From contig NZ_VSSR01000017.1 of assembly GCF_008123515.1 (NCBI RefSeq), forward strand, positions 1 through 64,000: a stretch of DNA of 64,000 bases, written 5' to 3'. Position numbers and translations under genes: made by a program. This document shows, one piece after another, positions 1 to 8,221 of the stretch. This DNA comes from Bradyrhizobium cytisi (GTDB lineage: Bacteria; Pseudomonadota; Alphaproteobacteria; Rhizobiales; Xanthobacteraceae). How positions within the stretch are numbered: position 1 is the first letter of the stretch; every line of letters begins with the position of its first letter. The notes below the pieces were generated by a model. It had not been told where the DNA came from, searched no databases, and saw only the letters and a program-made list of their open reading frames with translations.

Positions 1-1
1 C

Positions 2-1000
2 CTGGTCTGGCTGCACCACTTCTTCACAATGGGTGCCAGCGCAAACGTCAACGGTTTCTTCGGCGTCATGAGCATGATCATTGCTCTACCGACGGGCGCG
101 AAGGTGTTCAACTGGCTATTCACGATGTACGGCGGTCGGGTTCGGTTCTCGGTGCCGGTGCTGTGGTCGATTGGCTTCATGGTGACTTTCGTCATCGGCG
201 GCATGACAGGCGTGCTCATGGCGGTGCCTCCGGCAGACTTCCAGCTGCACAACAGCGTATTCTTGGTCGCGCACTTCCACAACGTCGCGATCGGCGGCGT
301 CGTGTTCGGCGTGATGGCGGGATATAACTACTGGTTCCCCAAGGCGTTCGGGTTCAGGCTCGACGAACGCTGGGGCAAGGCGTCGTTCTGGTGCTGGTTC
401 GTCGGCTTCTATGTTGCCTTCATGCCGCTCTACGTGCTGGGCCTGATGGGCATGACCCGGCGCATGCAACACTACGACAATCTGTCGTGGCAACCGTGGT
501 TGATAGCGGCGGCATTCGGCACTGCAATCATCCTGGTCGGTGTCGTCTGCCAGATCGTGCAACTCGTGGTGTCGATCCGTCATCGTGAGGAATTGCGGGA
601 CGCGACCGGTGACCCCTGGAACGGCCGCACGCTCGAATGGGCGACGGCGTCGCCACCACCGGCATGGAATTTCGCTTTCCAACCCAAGGTCGCCGGACTG
701 GATGCGTTCTGGAGCAGCAAGAGCCGCGCCCAGGCGACGAAGGAGGAGCCAACGCCGAGGCGCACGTACGAGCCCGTCGAAATGCCGAAGAACAGCGCAA
801 CGGGCTTTGTTACTGCGTTCTTCGCCGTCGTCATCGGCTTTGCGCTGATCTGGCACATCTGGTGGCTGGCCGGCGTCGGGATGTTCGGCGCATTCGTGAC
901 GCTAGTTGCCTTCTCATTCCGCCGACACAACGAAATTGAGGTGCCGGCCGAGGAGATCGCCCGGTTCGTACGGGCCCACCAGGCTGGAGTTGCAGCATGA
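2..1000 (+). CDS. cyoB: Cytochrome bo3 ubiquinol oxidase subunit I, 3' part
   Basis: Partial gene: the reading frame is open from base 2 and its start lies upstream of the window. It encodes the C-terminal half of the haem-copper oxidase catalytic subunit, which oxidises ubiquinol, reduces oxygen to water and pumps protons in the inner membrane. The visible sequence opens with VWLHHFF, the His-His pair that ligates CuB. It continues through several membrane helices, including the HFHN segment that carries the haem ligands, and ends in a polar tail. The stop codon overlaps the cyoC start (ATGA), so the genes form an operon. Assignment to the quinol branch rather than a cytochrome c oxidase rests on the cyoC-cyoD order that follows. 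Confidence 0.93.
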   Translation: MVWLHHFFTMGASANVNGFFGVMSMIIALPTGAKVFNWLFTMYGGRVRFSVPVLWSIGFMVTFVIGGMTGVLMAVPPADFQLHNSVFLVAHFHNVAIGGVVFGVMAGYNYWFPKAFGFRLDERWGKASFWCWFVGFYVAFMPLYVLGLMGMTRRMQHYDNLSWQPWLIAAAFGTAIILVGVVCQIVQLVVSIRHREELRDATGDPWNGRTLEWATASPPPAWNFAFQPKVAGLDAFWSSKSRAQATKEEPTPRRTYEPVEMPKNSATGFVTAFFAVVIGFALIWHIWWLAGVGMFGAFVTLVAFSFRRHNEIEVPAEEIARFVRAHQAGVAA

Positions 1001-1629
1001 ATATCGCCATCGCAATTGATCAGATTCCGCAAGAGCCACTGCCAAGTGCGAGTGAAGCGGGACCTGCTCCAAAGAGGATCGTGGTCGCCTATGGCTTCTG
1101 GATCTTCCTGCTGAGCGACATCATCATGTTCGCCGCGCTGTTCGCAAGCTACGCGGTCCTCGTGCGCTCAACGGCGGGCGGCCCGACCGGCGCCCAGCTG
1201 TTCAATCAGGCGACGGTCGCGATCGAGACGGCCTGCCTTCTCTTTTCGAGCTACACGTGCGGGCTGATGTCCTTGGCGGTCAATTCGCGCCGCTATTTCA
1301 GGACCTATTTGGGAGCGCTGATCACCTTCGTCCTCGGAGCCATATTTCTTGGTCTCGAGATCCGCGAATTCGTGGGCATGATAGCCATCGGTGCGGCGCC
1401 GCAGCGGAGTGCGTTTCTGTCTGCATTCTTCACGCTTGTCGGATGCCACGGGCTGCACGTTACGCTCGGATTGATCTGGCTGACCGTGATGATGGTGCAG
1501 GTTGCGGTATTTGGATTCGCTGCGAGGGTGCAGCATCGCCTGCTCTGTTTCTCGTTGTTTTGGCACGCGCTCGATATCGTTTGGGTCGGGGTGCTGACGG
1601 TGGTTTATCTGATGGGAGTGAGTTCATGA
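997..1629 (+). CDS. cyoC: Cytochrome bo3 ubiquinol oxidase subunit III
   Basis: Encodes a 210-residue integral membrane protein of the haem-copper oxidase subunit III family, a structural subunit around the catalytic CyoB. After a polar N-terminus of about 30 residues there are five hydrophobic segments, the number usual for CyoC (CtaE-type subunits of cytochrome c oxidases have seven). The segment [15 protein letters not shown] and the late [12 protein letters not shown] are typical of the family. The start overlaps the cyoB stop by 4 bases, and the stop overlaps the cyoD start in the same way, so translation is probably coupled. Confidence 0.93.
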   Translation: MNIAIAIDQIPQEPLPSASEAGPAPKRIVVAYGFWIFLLSDIIMFAALFASYAVLVRSTAGGPTGAQLFNQATVAIETACLLFSSYTCGLMSLAVNSRRYFRTYLGALITFVLGAIFLGLEIREFVGMIAIGAAPQRSAFLSAFFTLVGCHGLHVTLGLIWLTVMMVQVAVFGFAARVQHRLLCFSLFWHALDIVWVGVLTVVYLMGVSS

Positions 1630-2021
1630 CCGAGACCCGACACGAACGCGCGCCCGGAGACAGGCCGAGCCGCGAGATCGACGCATCGGCTCCATCGGAG
1701 TTTCTCGTCTACTCGATCGGCCTGTTTGTGGCGGCTCTTCTCACGGCCACATCGTTCTGGACGGCGAACACGACGTTGCTCTGGTCGGGCGGCGTAGTCC
1801 TCGGGCTCGCGGTCCTCGCCATTGCGCAGATGGGCATTCACCTGGTATTTTTCCTGCACATCAGCAGCGGGCCGGAAAGCACCAACAACGTGCTCGCGCT
1901 CGCCTTTGGCGCTCTCATCGCATTCGTCGTAATCGCCGGCACAATGTGGATTGTAGCTGACATGAACGCGAACATGATGATGCCGCCGGGCGCGCCGATG
2001 GGCATGAGGATGCAACATTGA
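1626..2021 (+). CDS. cyoD: Cytochrome bo3 ubiquinol oxidase subunit IV
   Basis: Encodes a 131-residue protein with three hydrophobic segments (about residues 26-50, 54-76 and 88-110), the normal build of the small CyoD subunit that helps assemble the CuB site. The motif QMGIHLVFFLHIS in the second helix is characteristic. I start it at the ATG that overlaps the cyoC stop; the frame stays open upstream but that stretch lies inside cyoC. The C-terminus is Met-rich (NANMMMPPGAPMGMRM), longer than I expect for the family and possibly metal-interacting, though that is only a guess. A hairpin directly follows, so cyoD ends the operon; cyoE is not in the window. Confidence 0.92.
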   Translation: MTETRHERAPGDRPSREIDASAPSEFLVYSIGLFVAALLTATSFWTANTTLLWSGGVVLGLAVLAIAQMGIHLVFFLHISSGPESTNNVLALAFGALIAFVVIAGTMWIVADMNANMMMPPGAPMGMRMQH

Positions 2022-2026
2022 TGAGG

Positions 2027-2080
2027 GCGCGGGGACGGGCGCTGTCGATCGATCATGCCGTCCCCGCGCAGTGTATTTTG
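2027..2080 (+). terminator. Terminator hairpin after cyoD
   Basis: A perfect 12-bp stem (GCGCGGGGACGG at 2027-2038, complement at 2058-2069) encloses a 19-base loop and is followed by a T-rich stretch (TGTATTTTG). It sits 5 bases after the cyoD stop and fits an intrinsic terminator of the cyo operon. It may also serve the convergent gene ending at 2168, because the stem reads on both strands. Confidence 0.8.
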
Positions 2081-2167
2081 ATGGTTCTGGAGACTTCGTC
2101 GATCAAGAGGCATTTGCGCCCCAAGCGCTGTCGAACAGCGCTGAGGGATGGACGTCTTACGAGTTGA

Positions 2168-2488
2168 CTATCTTGTGGTGGGTTTGCGCGTGCTTCTGGC
2201 ATCCCTGGCGCCGCGCGTTTGGGTGATTTCTACCTGGATCACCTGCCTGCAAGCATCGCTGAGTTCGGAGCTCCGCTCTCTGAGACAAATCGCTATGTCG
2301 TCCGCATTTGGGATGAACGCGCTGCAAAGCCTGAACGCGTCGGGCGTGCATGCCGCGCGTTGTTCCGGTGTCCCTTGCGAGAACGAGGGCGCGGACCAGG
2401 CGGTGGCGAGCAGCAGGCACAGGGACATACCCCGCGCCAGGGATCTCGACCGTCGTTGCGTCCGTCTGTTTGAGCTTTTCGTTTTCAT
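2168..2488 (-). CDS. Small secreted Cys-containing protein, unknown function
   Basis: Encodes 106 residues. The N-terminus is strongly basic (KTKSSNRRTQRRSRS), followed by a hydrophobic core (MSLCLLLATAWSAPSFS) and a likely signal peptidase site near SFS-QG, so export is expected. The mature part has four Cys in a compact region (AACTPDAFRLCSAF, AICLRERS, SDACRQVI), suggesting two disulfides. From memory, short periplasmic proteins with this Cys pattern recur in Bradyrhizobium and relatives, without known function. I chose the ATG at 2488 because the hydrophobic segment then falls at a normal distance; the frame extends further upstream without signal-like content. It is convergent with cyoD and divergent from the decarboxylase-like gene at 2770. 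Confidence 0.66.
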   Translation of the reverse strand: MKTKSSNRRTQRRSRSLARGMSLCLLLATAWSAPSFSQGTPEQRAACTPDAFRLCSAFIPNADDIAICLRERSSELSDACRQVIQVEITQTRGARDARSTRKPTTR

Positions 2489-2769
2489 CAGGAGTCTCGC
2501 GCTGATTAATCGAGGCCAATACTCGATCTCGTCAAGCAGACATCGATACGCTCTGGCCGGAGCGCGGGCTTGTCGCAAAACGTCAGCGTTTGTAGCTTTC
2601 GACCCTGCCGCGGCCGACCGCGTCCTGGAACGGCCTTGTGGGGTATCGACGGGGGCGCGCACGAACGGCCAAGTCATCACACGTTCGTCCAAGCGTCGAG
2701 TTTGATGCGGACGCTAGTGTTCGATCTTGGAATGATGCGCCTGACATCGACTGCTGGCGGGGCGAAGAC

Positions 2770-3570
2770 ATGCTCAAGGGATTTACTGCGCCTCGGTCTC
2801 CCCTTGGCATTGCCGCATTGGTCCCGTCGCCACCCTGGCACTTCGCGGGAGACGTGCTCGCGGTGGAATTCTGGAATGATCCCGATGTATCGGTCCAGAT
2901 CCTTCCGCCGGGTGTGGAGCTCGATGAGAAATGTCGAGGCCATTCTGTTGCGGTCTTCACGGACTATCAGTTCACCGCGCAAAACGATGAGCATCTGGAT
3001 CCGGCCAGATATCAATGTCGCGGATTCAGCGTTCTCCTCGACGCGATGTGGAACGGCACACGGATCGCGTGGTGCCCATACTGCTATGTGGACAACGACG
3101 CCGCATTGATGAGAGGCTGGATTCAAGGCTACCCGAGAAAGTTCGGCACTGTGCACCAGACCCGGACGTTTGCCGCTGCGAGCCAGGCTTCGGCGCCGCT
3201 CGTGCATGATGGCAGATTTTCGGCCTGCATGTCCGCTCATGGCCGTTTGCTGGTGCAGGCCAGCGTGACCTTGCGCGAAAAAGCCGAGCGTCTGATCGGC
3301 TTGCTCGATCGCCGGATTGTGGGACGGCGATATTTTCCGCGGCTCTGCGCTGGCATGCACGACAAGCCGGCGGTGGATGAGCTCGTTCGATGCATTTCGG
3401 ATCACCTCCTCATCACAAACGCCTGGATCGGCGAGGCCGAGCTCGAGTTTCCGGAAGCCTATGGCGAGGAGCTGGACATGCTGGGGCCGCTCAAGGTCGG
3501 GCGCGGATATCGGTTCTCGTTTTCCTATTCCGTCACCGATGTCGAGGTTCTGGCGGACCTGACCGCCTAG
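2770..3570 (+). CDS. Acetoacetate decarboxylase-family protein, Arg at catalytic Lys site
   Basis: Encodes 266 residues of the acetoacetate decarboxylase (ADC) superfamily, a paralogue of the next gene; the two align without gaps over the first 130 residues (shared MLKGFT start, PPWH, WCPY, YVDNDAAL, GW-QG). In clostridial ADC the Schiff-base lysine follows Pro in a Pro-Lys-Lys motif. Here the motif is GYPRKFG, so Arg123 replaces that lysine while Lys124 (the pKa-tuning residue) remains. Acetoacetate decarboxylation by the classical route is therefore doubtful. It could be a non-decarboxylating family member, since some characterised ADC-like proteins act as aldolase-dehydratases or have other roles. 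The ATG at 2770 matches the paralogue's N-terminus; the longer upstream frame is not conserved. Substrate unknown. Confidence 0.85.
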   Translation: MLKGFTAPRSPLGIAALVPSPPWHFAGDVLAVEFWNDPDVSVQILPPGVELDEKCRGHSVAVFTDYQFTAQNDEHLDPARYQCRGFSVLLDAMWNGTRIAWCPYCYVDNDAALMRGWIQGYPRKFGTVHQTRTFAAASQASAPLVHDGRFSACMSAHGRLLVQASVTLREKAERLIGLLDRRIVGRRYFPRLCAGMHDKPAVDELVRCISDHLLITNAWIGEAELEFPEAYGEELDMLGPLKVGRGYRFSFSYSVTDVEVLADLTA

Positions 3571-3700
3571 CAATAGGTCGGTGCAACCCGGCGTGTTTTG
3601 GATTGCGGCAGGAATCAACAAATCGACGCATTTCAATCAAATCCAGCGCGGCTGGTTCCGGTAGCCTCTGTGCCGAAAGTGATGCACCCAGGACACGGGC

Positions 3701-4501
3701 ATGCTCAAAGGCTTTACAGTTCCGAAGTCACCATTCGGCCAGGCCGCTCTCACTCCGCCGCCGCCCTGGCACTATGCCGGTGATGCCGTCGGAATAGAGT
3801 TCTGGACCGATCCCGACGCGGCAGCAGCCACATTGCCGAGCGGTCTGTCGCCGGATCCGGCGTCGAACGGTCACGCCGTCATGATGTTTTTGGATTGGCA
3901 ATTCACCGCCCAGGACGACGAATATCTCGAGCCGGCCCGTTATCAATATCGTGAGGCGCTTGTCCTGGTCGACGCCATGCATCGCGACGTGCCGGTCATG
4001 TGGTGTCCCTACATCTATGTCGACAATGATGCTGCGCTGGCGCGCGGCTGGACGCAGGGGTTTCCGAAGAAGATGGGCAGCATCTTTCAGACACGCTCCT
4101 TTGTGGCCTCAGGGCCCGCCGCGGCGCCGGTCGCGCCCGGGAGCCGGTTTGGCGCCAGCCTCTCGGCGCATGGCCAGCGTCTTGCGGAAGCGTGCGTCAC
4201 CTTGCGCAAGCCGGTCGAAGACGGATTGTCTCTGTTCACCCGCCCCACGGTCTTGCTGCGATATTTCCCGAGACTGGTGGCCGGAGACCGGGACGAGCCC
4301 GCGGTCGACGAGCTGGCGATGTCGGTCACGGACAATCTCACCGTGGCCGGCGCATGGATCGGGACGGGAGAGCTCAATTTTCCGGAAACGAATGGCGAAG
4401 AACTCCACGCGCTCGCGCCGAGGCGGATCGAGGCGGGATTCCGCTACTCACTGTCCTACTCGATCAGCGATCTGAAGGTCCTCGAAAATCACGGCGCGTA
4501 A
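3701..4501 (+). CDS. Acetoacetate decarboxylase-family protein
   Basis: Encodes 266 residues, the same length as the paralogue immediately upstream (131 bases apart). It keeps the canonical catalytic pair: GFPKKMG with Lys123 (expected Schiff base) and Lys124. By family precedent it would decarboxylate acetoacetate or a related beta-keto acid to a ketone, in the cytosol. Clostridial ADC is about 245 residues, so this is slightly longer. The neighbouring AraC regulator is a plausible controller. Without substrate data the name acetoacetate decarboxylase should be read at family level only. Confidence 0.88.
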   Translation: MLKGFTVPKSPFGQAALTPPPPWHYAGDAVGIEFWTDPDAAAATLPSGLSPDPASNGHAVMMFLDWQFTAQDDEYLEPARYQYREALVLVDAMHRDVPVMWCPYIYVDNDAALARGWTQGFPKKMGSIFQTRSFVASGPAAAPVAPGSRFGASLSAHGQRLAEACVTLRKPVEDGLSLFTRPTVLLRYFPRLVAGDRDEPAVDELAMSVTDNLTVAGAWIGTGELNFPETNGEELHALAPRRIEAGFRYSLSYSISDLKVLENHGA

Positions 4502-4579
4502 GCGATCTTATTGAAAATAAAACGGTTTTTCTCATTTTCGAACGTTTGCCCAGAAACGGAGCATTTGCTCGTATTTAAC

Positions 4580-4590
4580 TGTTCAGAACA
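4580..4590. promoter_or_regulatory. Palindrome upstream of AraC gene
   Basis: TGTTCAGAACA is a perfect inverted repeat (5-1-5) in an AT-rich pocket (4505-4605) between the second decarboxylase-like gene and the AraC gene. It is a candidate operator for one of the local regulators; nothing in the sequence says which one binds. Confidence 0.3.
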
Positions 4591-4670
4591 CTACTTAACA
4601 AGCCAAGAGGCTTGCCTTGCTGCACTCTCTCGCCGATCCGGGCTGTTGGGTGATCGTCGAGGGAATGACT

Positions 4671-5258
4671 ATGGCAGGACTTCCGGCTACTGCACCAGGA
4701 TCTTCCTTTGCATCCGACCAACAGTTCAACCTGGTTGCGAGCAGCCTGGCCACGCTGCTTGAAACGGCAAGGCGGGAGCTGGAACGTGATCGCGATGCCG
4801 CCAGGGTGTCGCTGGCCACGGCATCCCACATCCTGCAGGCGGAGATCGAGCGCTGTTCAGGCGCTAACGGCTCCACGAGGGGCGGTCTGGCGGCCTGGCA
4901 GATCCTGCGCGTGCGAGCGTACATCGATAGCAATCTACACCGGACCATTCATATACGGGATCTCAGCGCGGTTGCACGTCGAAGCCCGGCGCACTTCTCC
5001 CGGAAGTTCAAGCTGGCCATTGGGGAGTCGCCGCATGCCTACGTGGTGAGAAGGCGCCTCGAGAGAGCCTGCCACCTGATGATGACCAGCGCGGCGCCAC
5101 TGAGCGAAATTGCCTTGAGCGTAGGATTTTCCGATCAAGCCCATCTATGCAGGCTGTTCAGACACGCCTTTGGCCAGAGCCCGGCCAACTGGCGACGCGA
5201 GCTCGGAATCCCCTGCGTAATCACCTCGAGAATCGACATGGACGAGACTATCCCATGA
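4671..5258 (+). CDS. AraC-family transcriptional regulator
   Basis: Encodes 195 residues from the chosen ATG. The C-terminal ~100 residues form the double helix-turn-helix of the AraC/XylS family: DLSAVARRSPAHFSRKFKLAIGESPHAYVVRRRLERACHL for the first and LSEIALSVGFSDQAHLCRLFRHAFGQSPANWRRE for the second. The N-terminal ~85 residues are short and not recognisable as a sugar-binding cupin; they are partly helical (LLETARRELERDRDAARVSLATASHIL). ATG 4671 has GAGGGA six bases upstream; a TTG at 4617 with AAGAGG is an alternative adding 18 residues. The stop overlaps the start of the next, giant regulator (ATGA), so the two are probably cotranscribed. Confidence 0.88.
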   Translation: MAGLPATAPGSSFASDQQFNLVASSLATLLETARRELERDRDAARVSLATASHILQAEIERCSGANGSTRGGLAAWQILRVRAYIDSNLHRTIHIRDLSAVARRSPAHFSRKFKLAIGESPHAYVVRRRLERACHLMMTSAAPLSEIALSVGFSDQAHLCRLFRHAFGQSPANWRRELGIPCVITSRIDMDETIP

Positions 5259-8107
5259 GCGGTCAGCAGGGGACAGTTCTCAGCTTCGGCCCCTTCGAAC
5301 TATCGATCGCAAACCGACTGCTGACGAATGACGCGAAAGTCGTGCCGCTCGGCGCGCGTGCCGTGGATCTCCTCATCGTCCTGGTGGAGCAGGCAGGCAA
5401 GGTCATCGGCAGAAGAACTCTGATCGAACGCGTTTGGCCGGAGAGAGGAGCGGAACAAGTCAGCCTGCGCGTCCATATTTCAGCGCTGCGCAAGGCTCTC
5501 GATCGAAGCGACCCTGGCAGGCGATACATCGCGAACATACCCGGGCGGGGGTACAGCTTCGTCGTACCAGTCACCTCACGCGCCGCAGACGTGTCGGAGA
5601 ATCCCAGGCCGCCTCCGAGGCCCCGCGTGCCTGCGCGCTTGATGCGGATGCTCGGACGAGAAGGCGCCGTGGCCGAGATTCAGGCGAAGCTGGCCGGACA
5701 GAAGTTTGTCACGATCATCGGGCCCGGCGGCGTCGGCAAGACCACGGTGGCGGTCGCGGTTGCCCACGAAATGGGCGCAGCTTTCGACGGCCAGGTTCTT
5801 TTCATCGACCTGAGTGCGCTCGGCGACGCGTCACTCGTCGCGCCGGCCATTGCCACGTCACTCGGCATGTCGGTGCAAACAACCAACGTCGTGCCTGCCC
5901 TGATCGATCGTTTGCAGGAAAGGCCAACGCTCATCATTCTCGACTGTTGCGAGCATCTGATCCATGGAGCCTCGGCCGTCGCCGAAGAACTGACTCGCCG
6001 TGTCCCGACATTGCATTTGCTCGCGACCAGTCGGGAAGCCATGCGCGTTGAGGGGGAGCATGTCTACGAACTCGATGGGCTTGAATGCCCTCCGGAAGAC
6101 AGCAACCTGTCGGCGCGCGACGCGCTGCAATACCCCTCCATTCAATTGCTGGTCGACCGCGTGCGGGCCGTGCGAAGTGACTTCGAACTGACGGATGCGG
6201 ATGCGCCGATTGCCGCGGGAATCTGCCGTCGGCTCGATGGTATTCCATTGGCCGTCGAACTCGCAGCCTGCAGGGTCGACATATTTGGTCTTGGCAAGAC
6301 CGCAAGCCTGCTCGACGAGCGGCTGAACCTGTCATGGGTGGGGCGCAGGACCGCGCCGTCGAGGCACCAGACGTTGAACGCGACGTTGGAGTGGAGCTAC
6401 GATCTGCTCGGCGCGGCAGAGAAGCGCATATTGAATCGGCTCAGCGTATTTGCCGGCGGATTCACGTTCGAAGCGGCAGTCGCAATTGTAGCCGATGAGA
6501 CGGTGGATGAAGCAAGTGTATCGGATTGCGTCTGGGAGCTTCGTTCGAAATCGATGATTGCGGCTCAGGGACAAGACGGGCGGCTGCGCTTGCTCGATCC
6601 CACTCGCGCGTTTGCCTTGCAGCGGCTGGCCAGGAGCGACGAGCAGGACCTTTTTCGCCGGCGTCACGCCCTCTATTTCACCGACCTTTTCAAGCAGGGC
6701 GCCGCGATGGACATATCGGGTTGGTCCAGGGCGCTCGGGATCGAGGTCGATAATCTCAGAGCCGCCCTGAATTGGGCGTTTTCCGCCACGGGCGATGCGA
6801 AAATCGGCGTCGAACTTGCTGCGGCATCGGCAAGCGCCTGGATGGGCATGGCGCTGCTTACCGAATGCGTGGAATGGATGAGAAAGGCCATAAGCCATCT
6901 CGACGAGATGAATTCGGGCACACGGCAGGAGATGGTCCTTCAGTCGGCCCTCGCCAGTTGCGTGATGTTCACGGGTGGCATGACGGAAAAATCGTACGCG
7001 ACATGGGCCAAGGCGCTGCTTCTCGCCGAAGGTCTCAACGATATCGACTATCAGATGGATGCCGTGCTTGTGCTATGGGCTCACGAGTTGCGCGTTCCGA
7101 ACTATCCGCAAGCGATCGAGCTGGCGGACCGCGGCGGCACTTTTTCGGAAGGAACGGGGCGTATCGGCGCCATCGCAACGGCCAATTATATGCGAGGCAT
7201 CGCCTACTACCACGTCGGCCGCATTGCGGAAGCTCAAGGCCTGCTGGAATTGTCGCTGCATCGTGATGACGAGGCCGCACGCCAATTGCTGATCAAGCGG
7301 TTTGGCTATGATCGCAAGGTCGACAATTTGGCCGGTCTTGCGACCCTGGCGTGGTTGCGTGGCTCTCCGGATCAAGCCCGTAGGTTCAATCAGATGGCTG
7401 TCGCCGAGGCGCGCCAATCCAACCGGACCGTGAACCTTTGCGGGGCGCTGACATTTGCGGGCCTCATCGCATATTTCACAAATCCGGATGACGGCGAAGC
7501 CGAAGCACTCGTGGACGAGCTCGTCACCCATGCCGGGAAATTCGCTCTGCACAACTACCAGGGTCTTGGTCTCGGCATGCAGGCCATCTACGAAATCAGG
7601 CGAGGAGAGCAAACCAGTGCGGCCTCCGCAATGCTCTACGCGGGTCTCGAGAAGCTGTCCGCGGCCCGCTATGGAATTTTCGATTGGTTCTTGCAGGCGG
7701 AGTTTGCGATGTGCATGGCTCTCGCGGGCCGGCCGAGGGAAGGGCTTGATATCTTCGAGCGCGCGAAGATCGATCTCGGCGAAAGCCGATGGTATGGCCC
7801 GGAGCTGCATCGCATCAGGGGCGAACTGGCCCTGAGCAGCGGCGAGGGATTGCCGGTTGCCAGGCAACACTTTCAGCGCGCGTTCGAGCTTGCAAACAGG
7901 CAAGCAAGCCTGTCGTGGGCGCTCAGGGCCGCGACCAGCCTCGCCATCGCCGAACGGTCAACCGGACGACAGGAAGCTGCGTGGCGCACTTTGCAAGCCA
8001 CTCACGCCAAGTTTCGGGACGATCTTGAGAGCCGCGATCTACGGCTTGCCAGGCAGGTTTTGGCCGTTTCACATTCGCACGATGGCGCCGCCAACTCGAT
8101 GCAGTGA
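5255..8107 (+). CDS. Winged-helix/STAND ATPase regulator A
   Basis: Encodes 950 residues. Residues 8-106 form an OmpR-type winged helix (FGPFELSIANRLL, then RVHISALRKAL and the wing YIANIPGRGYSFV). Residues 130-420 form a P-loop signal-transduction ATPase: Walker A GPGGVGKTT at 156-164, Walker B LIILD near 227-231, sensor-like LLATSRE near 256. The rest is helical and TPR-like, presumably the ligand-sensing part. By family precedent such a protein would oligomerise on ATP and ligand binding and activate transcription; the ligand is unknown. It is the first of three paralogues here (see 8222 and 14122). The start is the ATG overlapping the AraC stop; an earlier in-frame start would lie inside the AraC gene. 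Confidence 0.9.
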   Translation: MSGQQGTVLSFGPFELSIANRLLTNDAKVVPLGARAVDLLIVLVEQAGKVIGRRTLIERVWPERGAEQVSLRVHISALRKALDRSDPGRRYIANIPGRGYSFVVPVTSRAADVSENPRPPPRPRVPARLMRMLGREGAVAEIQAKLAGQKFVTIIGPGGVGKTTVAVAVAHEMGAAFDGQVLFIDLSALGDASLVAPAIATSLGMSVQTTNVVPALIDRLQERPTLIILDCCEHLIHGASAVAEELTRRVPTLHLLATSREAMRVEGEHVYELDGLECPPEDSNLSARDALQYPSIQLLVDRVRAVRSDFELTDADAPIAAGICRRLDGIPLAVELAACRVDIFGLGKTASLLDERLNLSWVGRRTAPSRHQTLNATLEWSYDLLGAAEKRILNRLSVFAGGFTFEAAVAIVADETVDEASVSDCVWELRSKSMIAAQGQDGRLRLLDPTRAFALQRLARSDEQDLFRRRHALYFTDLFKQGAAMDISGWSRALGIEVDNLRAALNWAFSATGDAKIGVELAAASASAWMGMALLTECVEWMRKAISHLDEMNSGTRQEMVLQSALASCVMFTGGMTEKSYATWAKALLLAEGLNDIDYQMDAVLVLWAHELRVPNYPQAIELADRGGTFSEGTGRIGAIATANYMRGIAYYHVGRIAEAQGLLELSLHRDDEAARQLLIKRFGYDRKVDNLAGLATLAWLRGSPDQARRFNQMAVAEARQSNRTVNLCGALTFAGLIAYFTNPDDGEAEALVDELVTHAGKFALHNYQGLGLGMQAIYEIRRGEQTSAASAMLYAGLEKLSAARYGIFDWFLQAEFAMCMALAGRPREGLDIFERAKIDLGESRWYGPELHRIRGELALSSGEGLPVARQHFQRAFELANRQASLSWALRAATSLAIAERSTGRQEAAWRTLQATHAKFRDDLESRDLRLARQVLAVSHSHDGAANSMQ

Positions 8108-8221
8108 CAGGCTTGTTGCCAAACGAGGTTTCGGATAACACTTGATGGCTGGGGGTGCGTTTGCACGAGGCTGACGGCGAATGGTACAACCAAATCGTCG
8201 ACGGCCTTGGCGGAATGATTT

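Noticed and set aside
2148..2705. Plus-strand open frame of 185 codons opposite the small secreted protein
   Set aside because: No start signal or domain; the minus-strand product has a signal peptide and conserved-looking Cys pattern instead.
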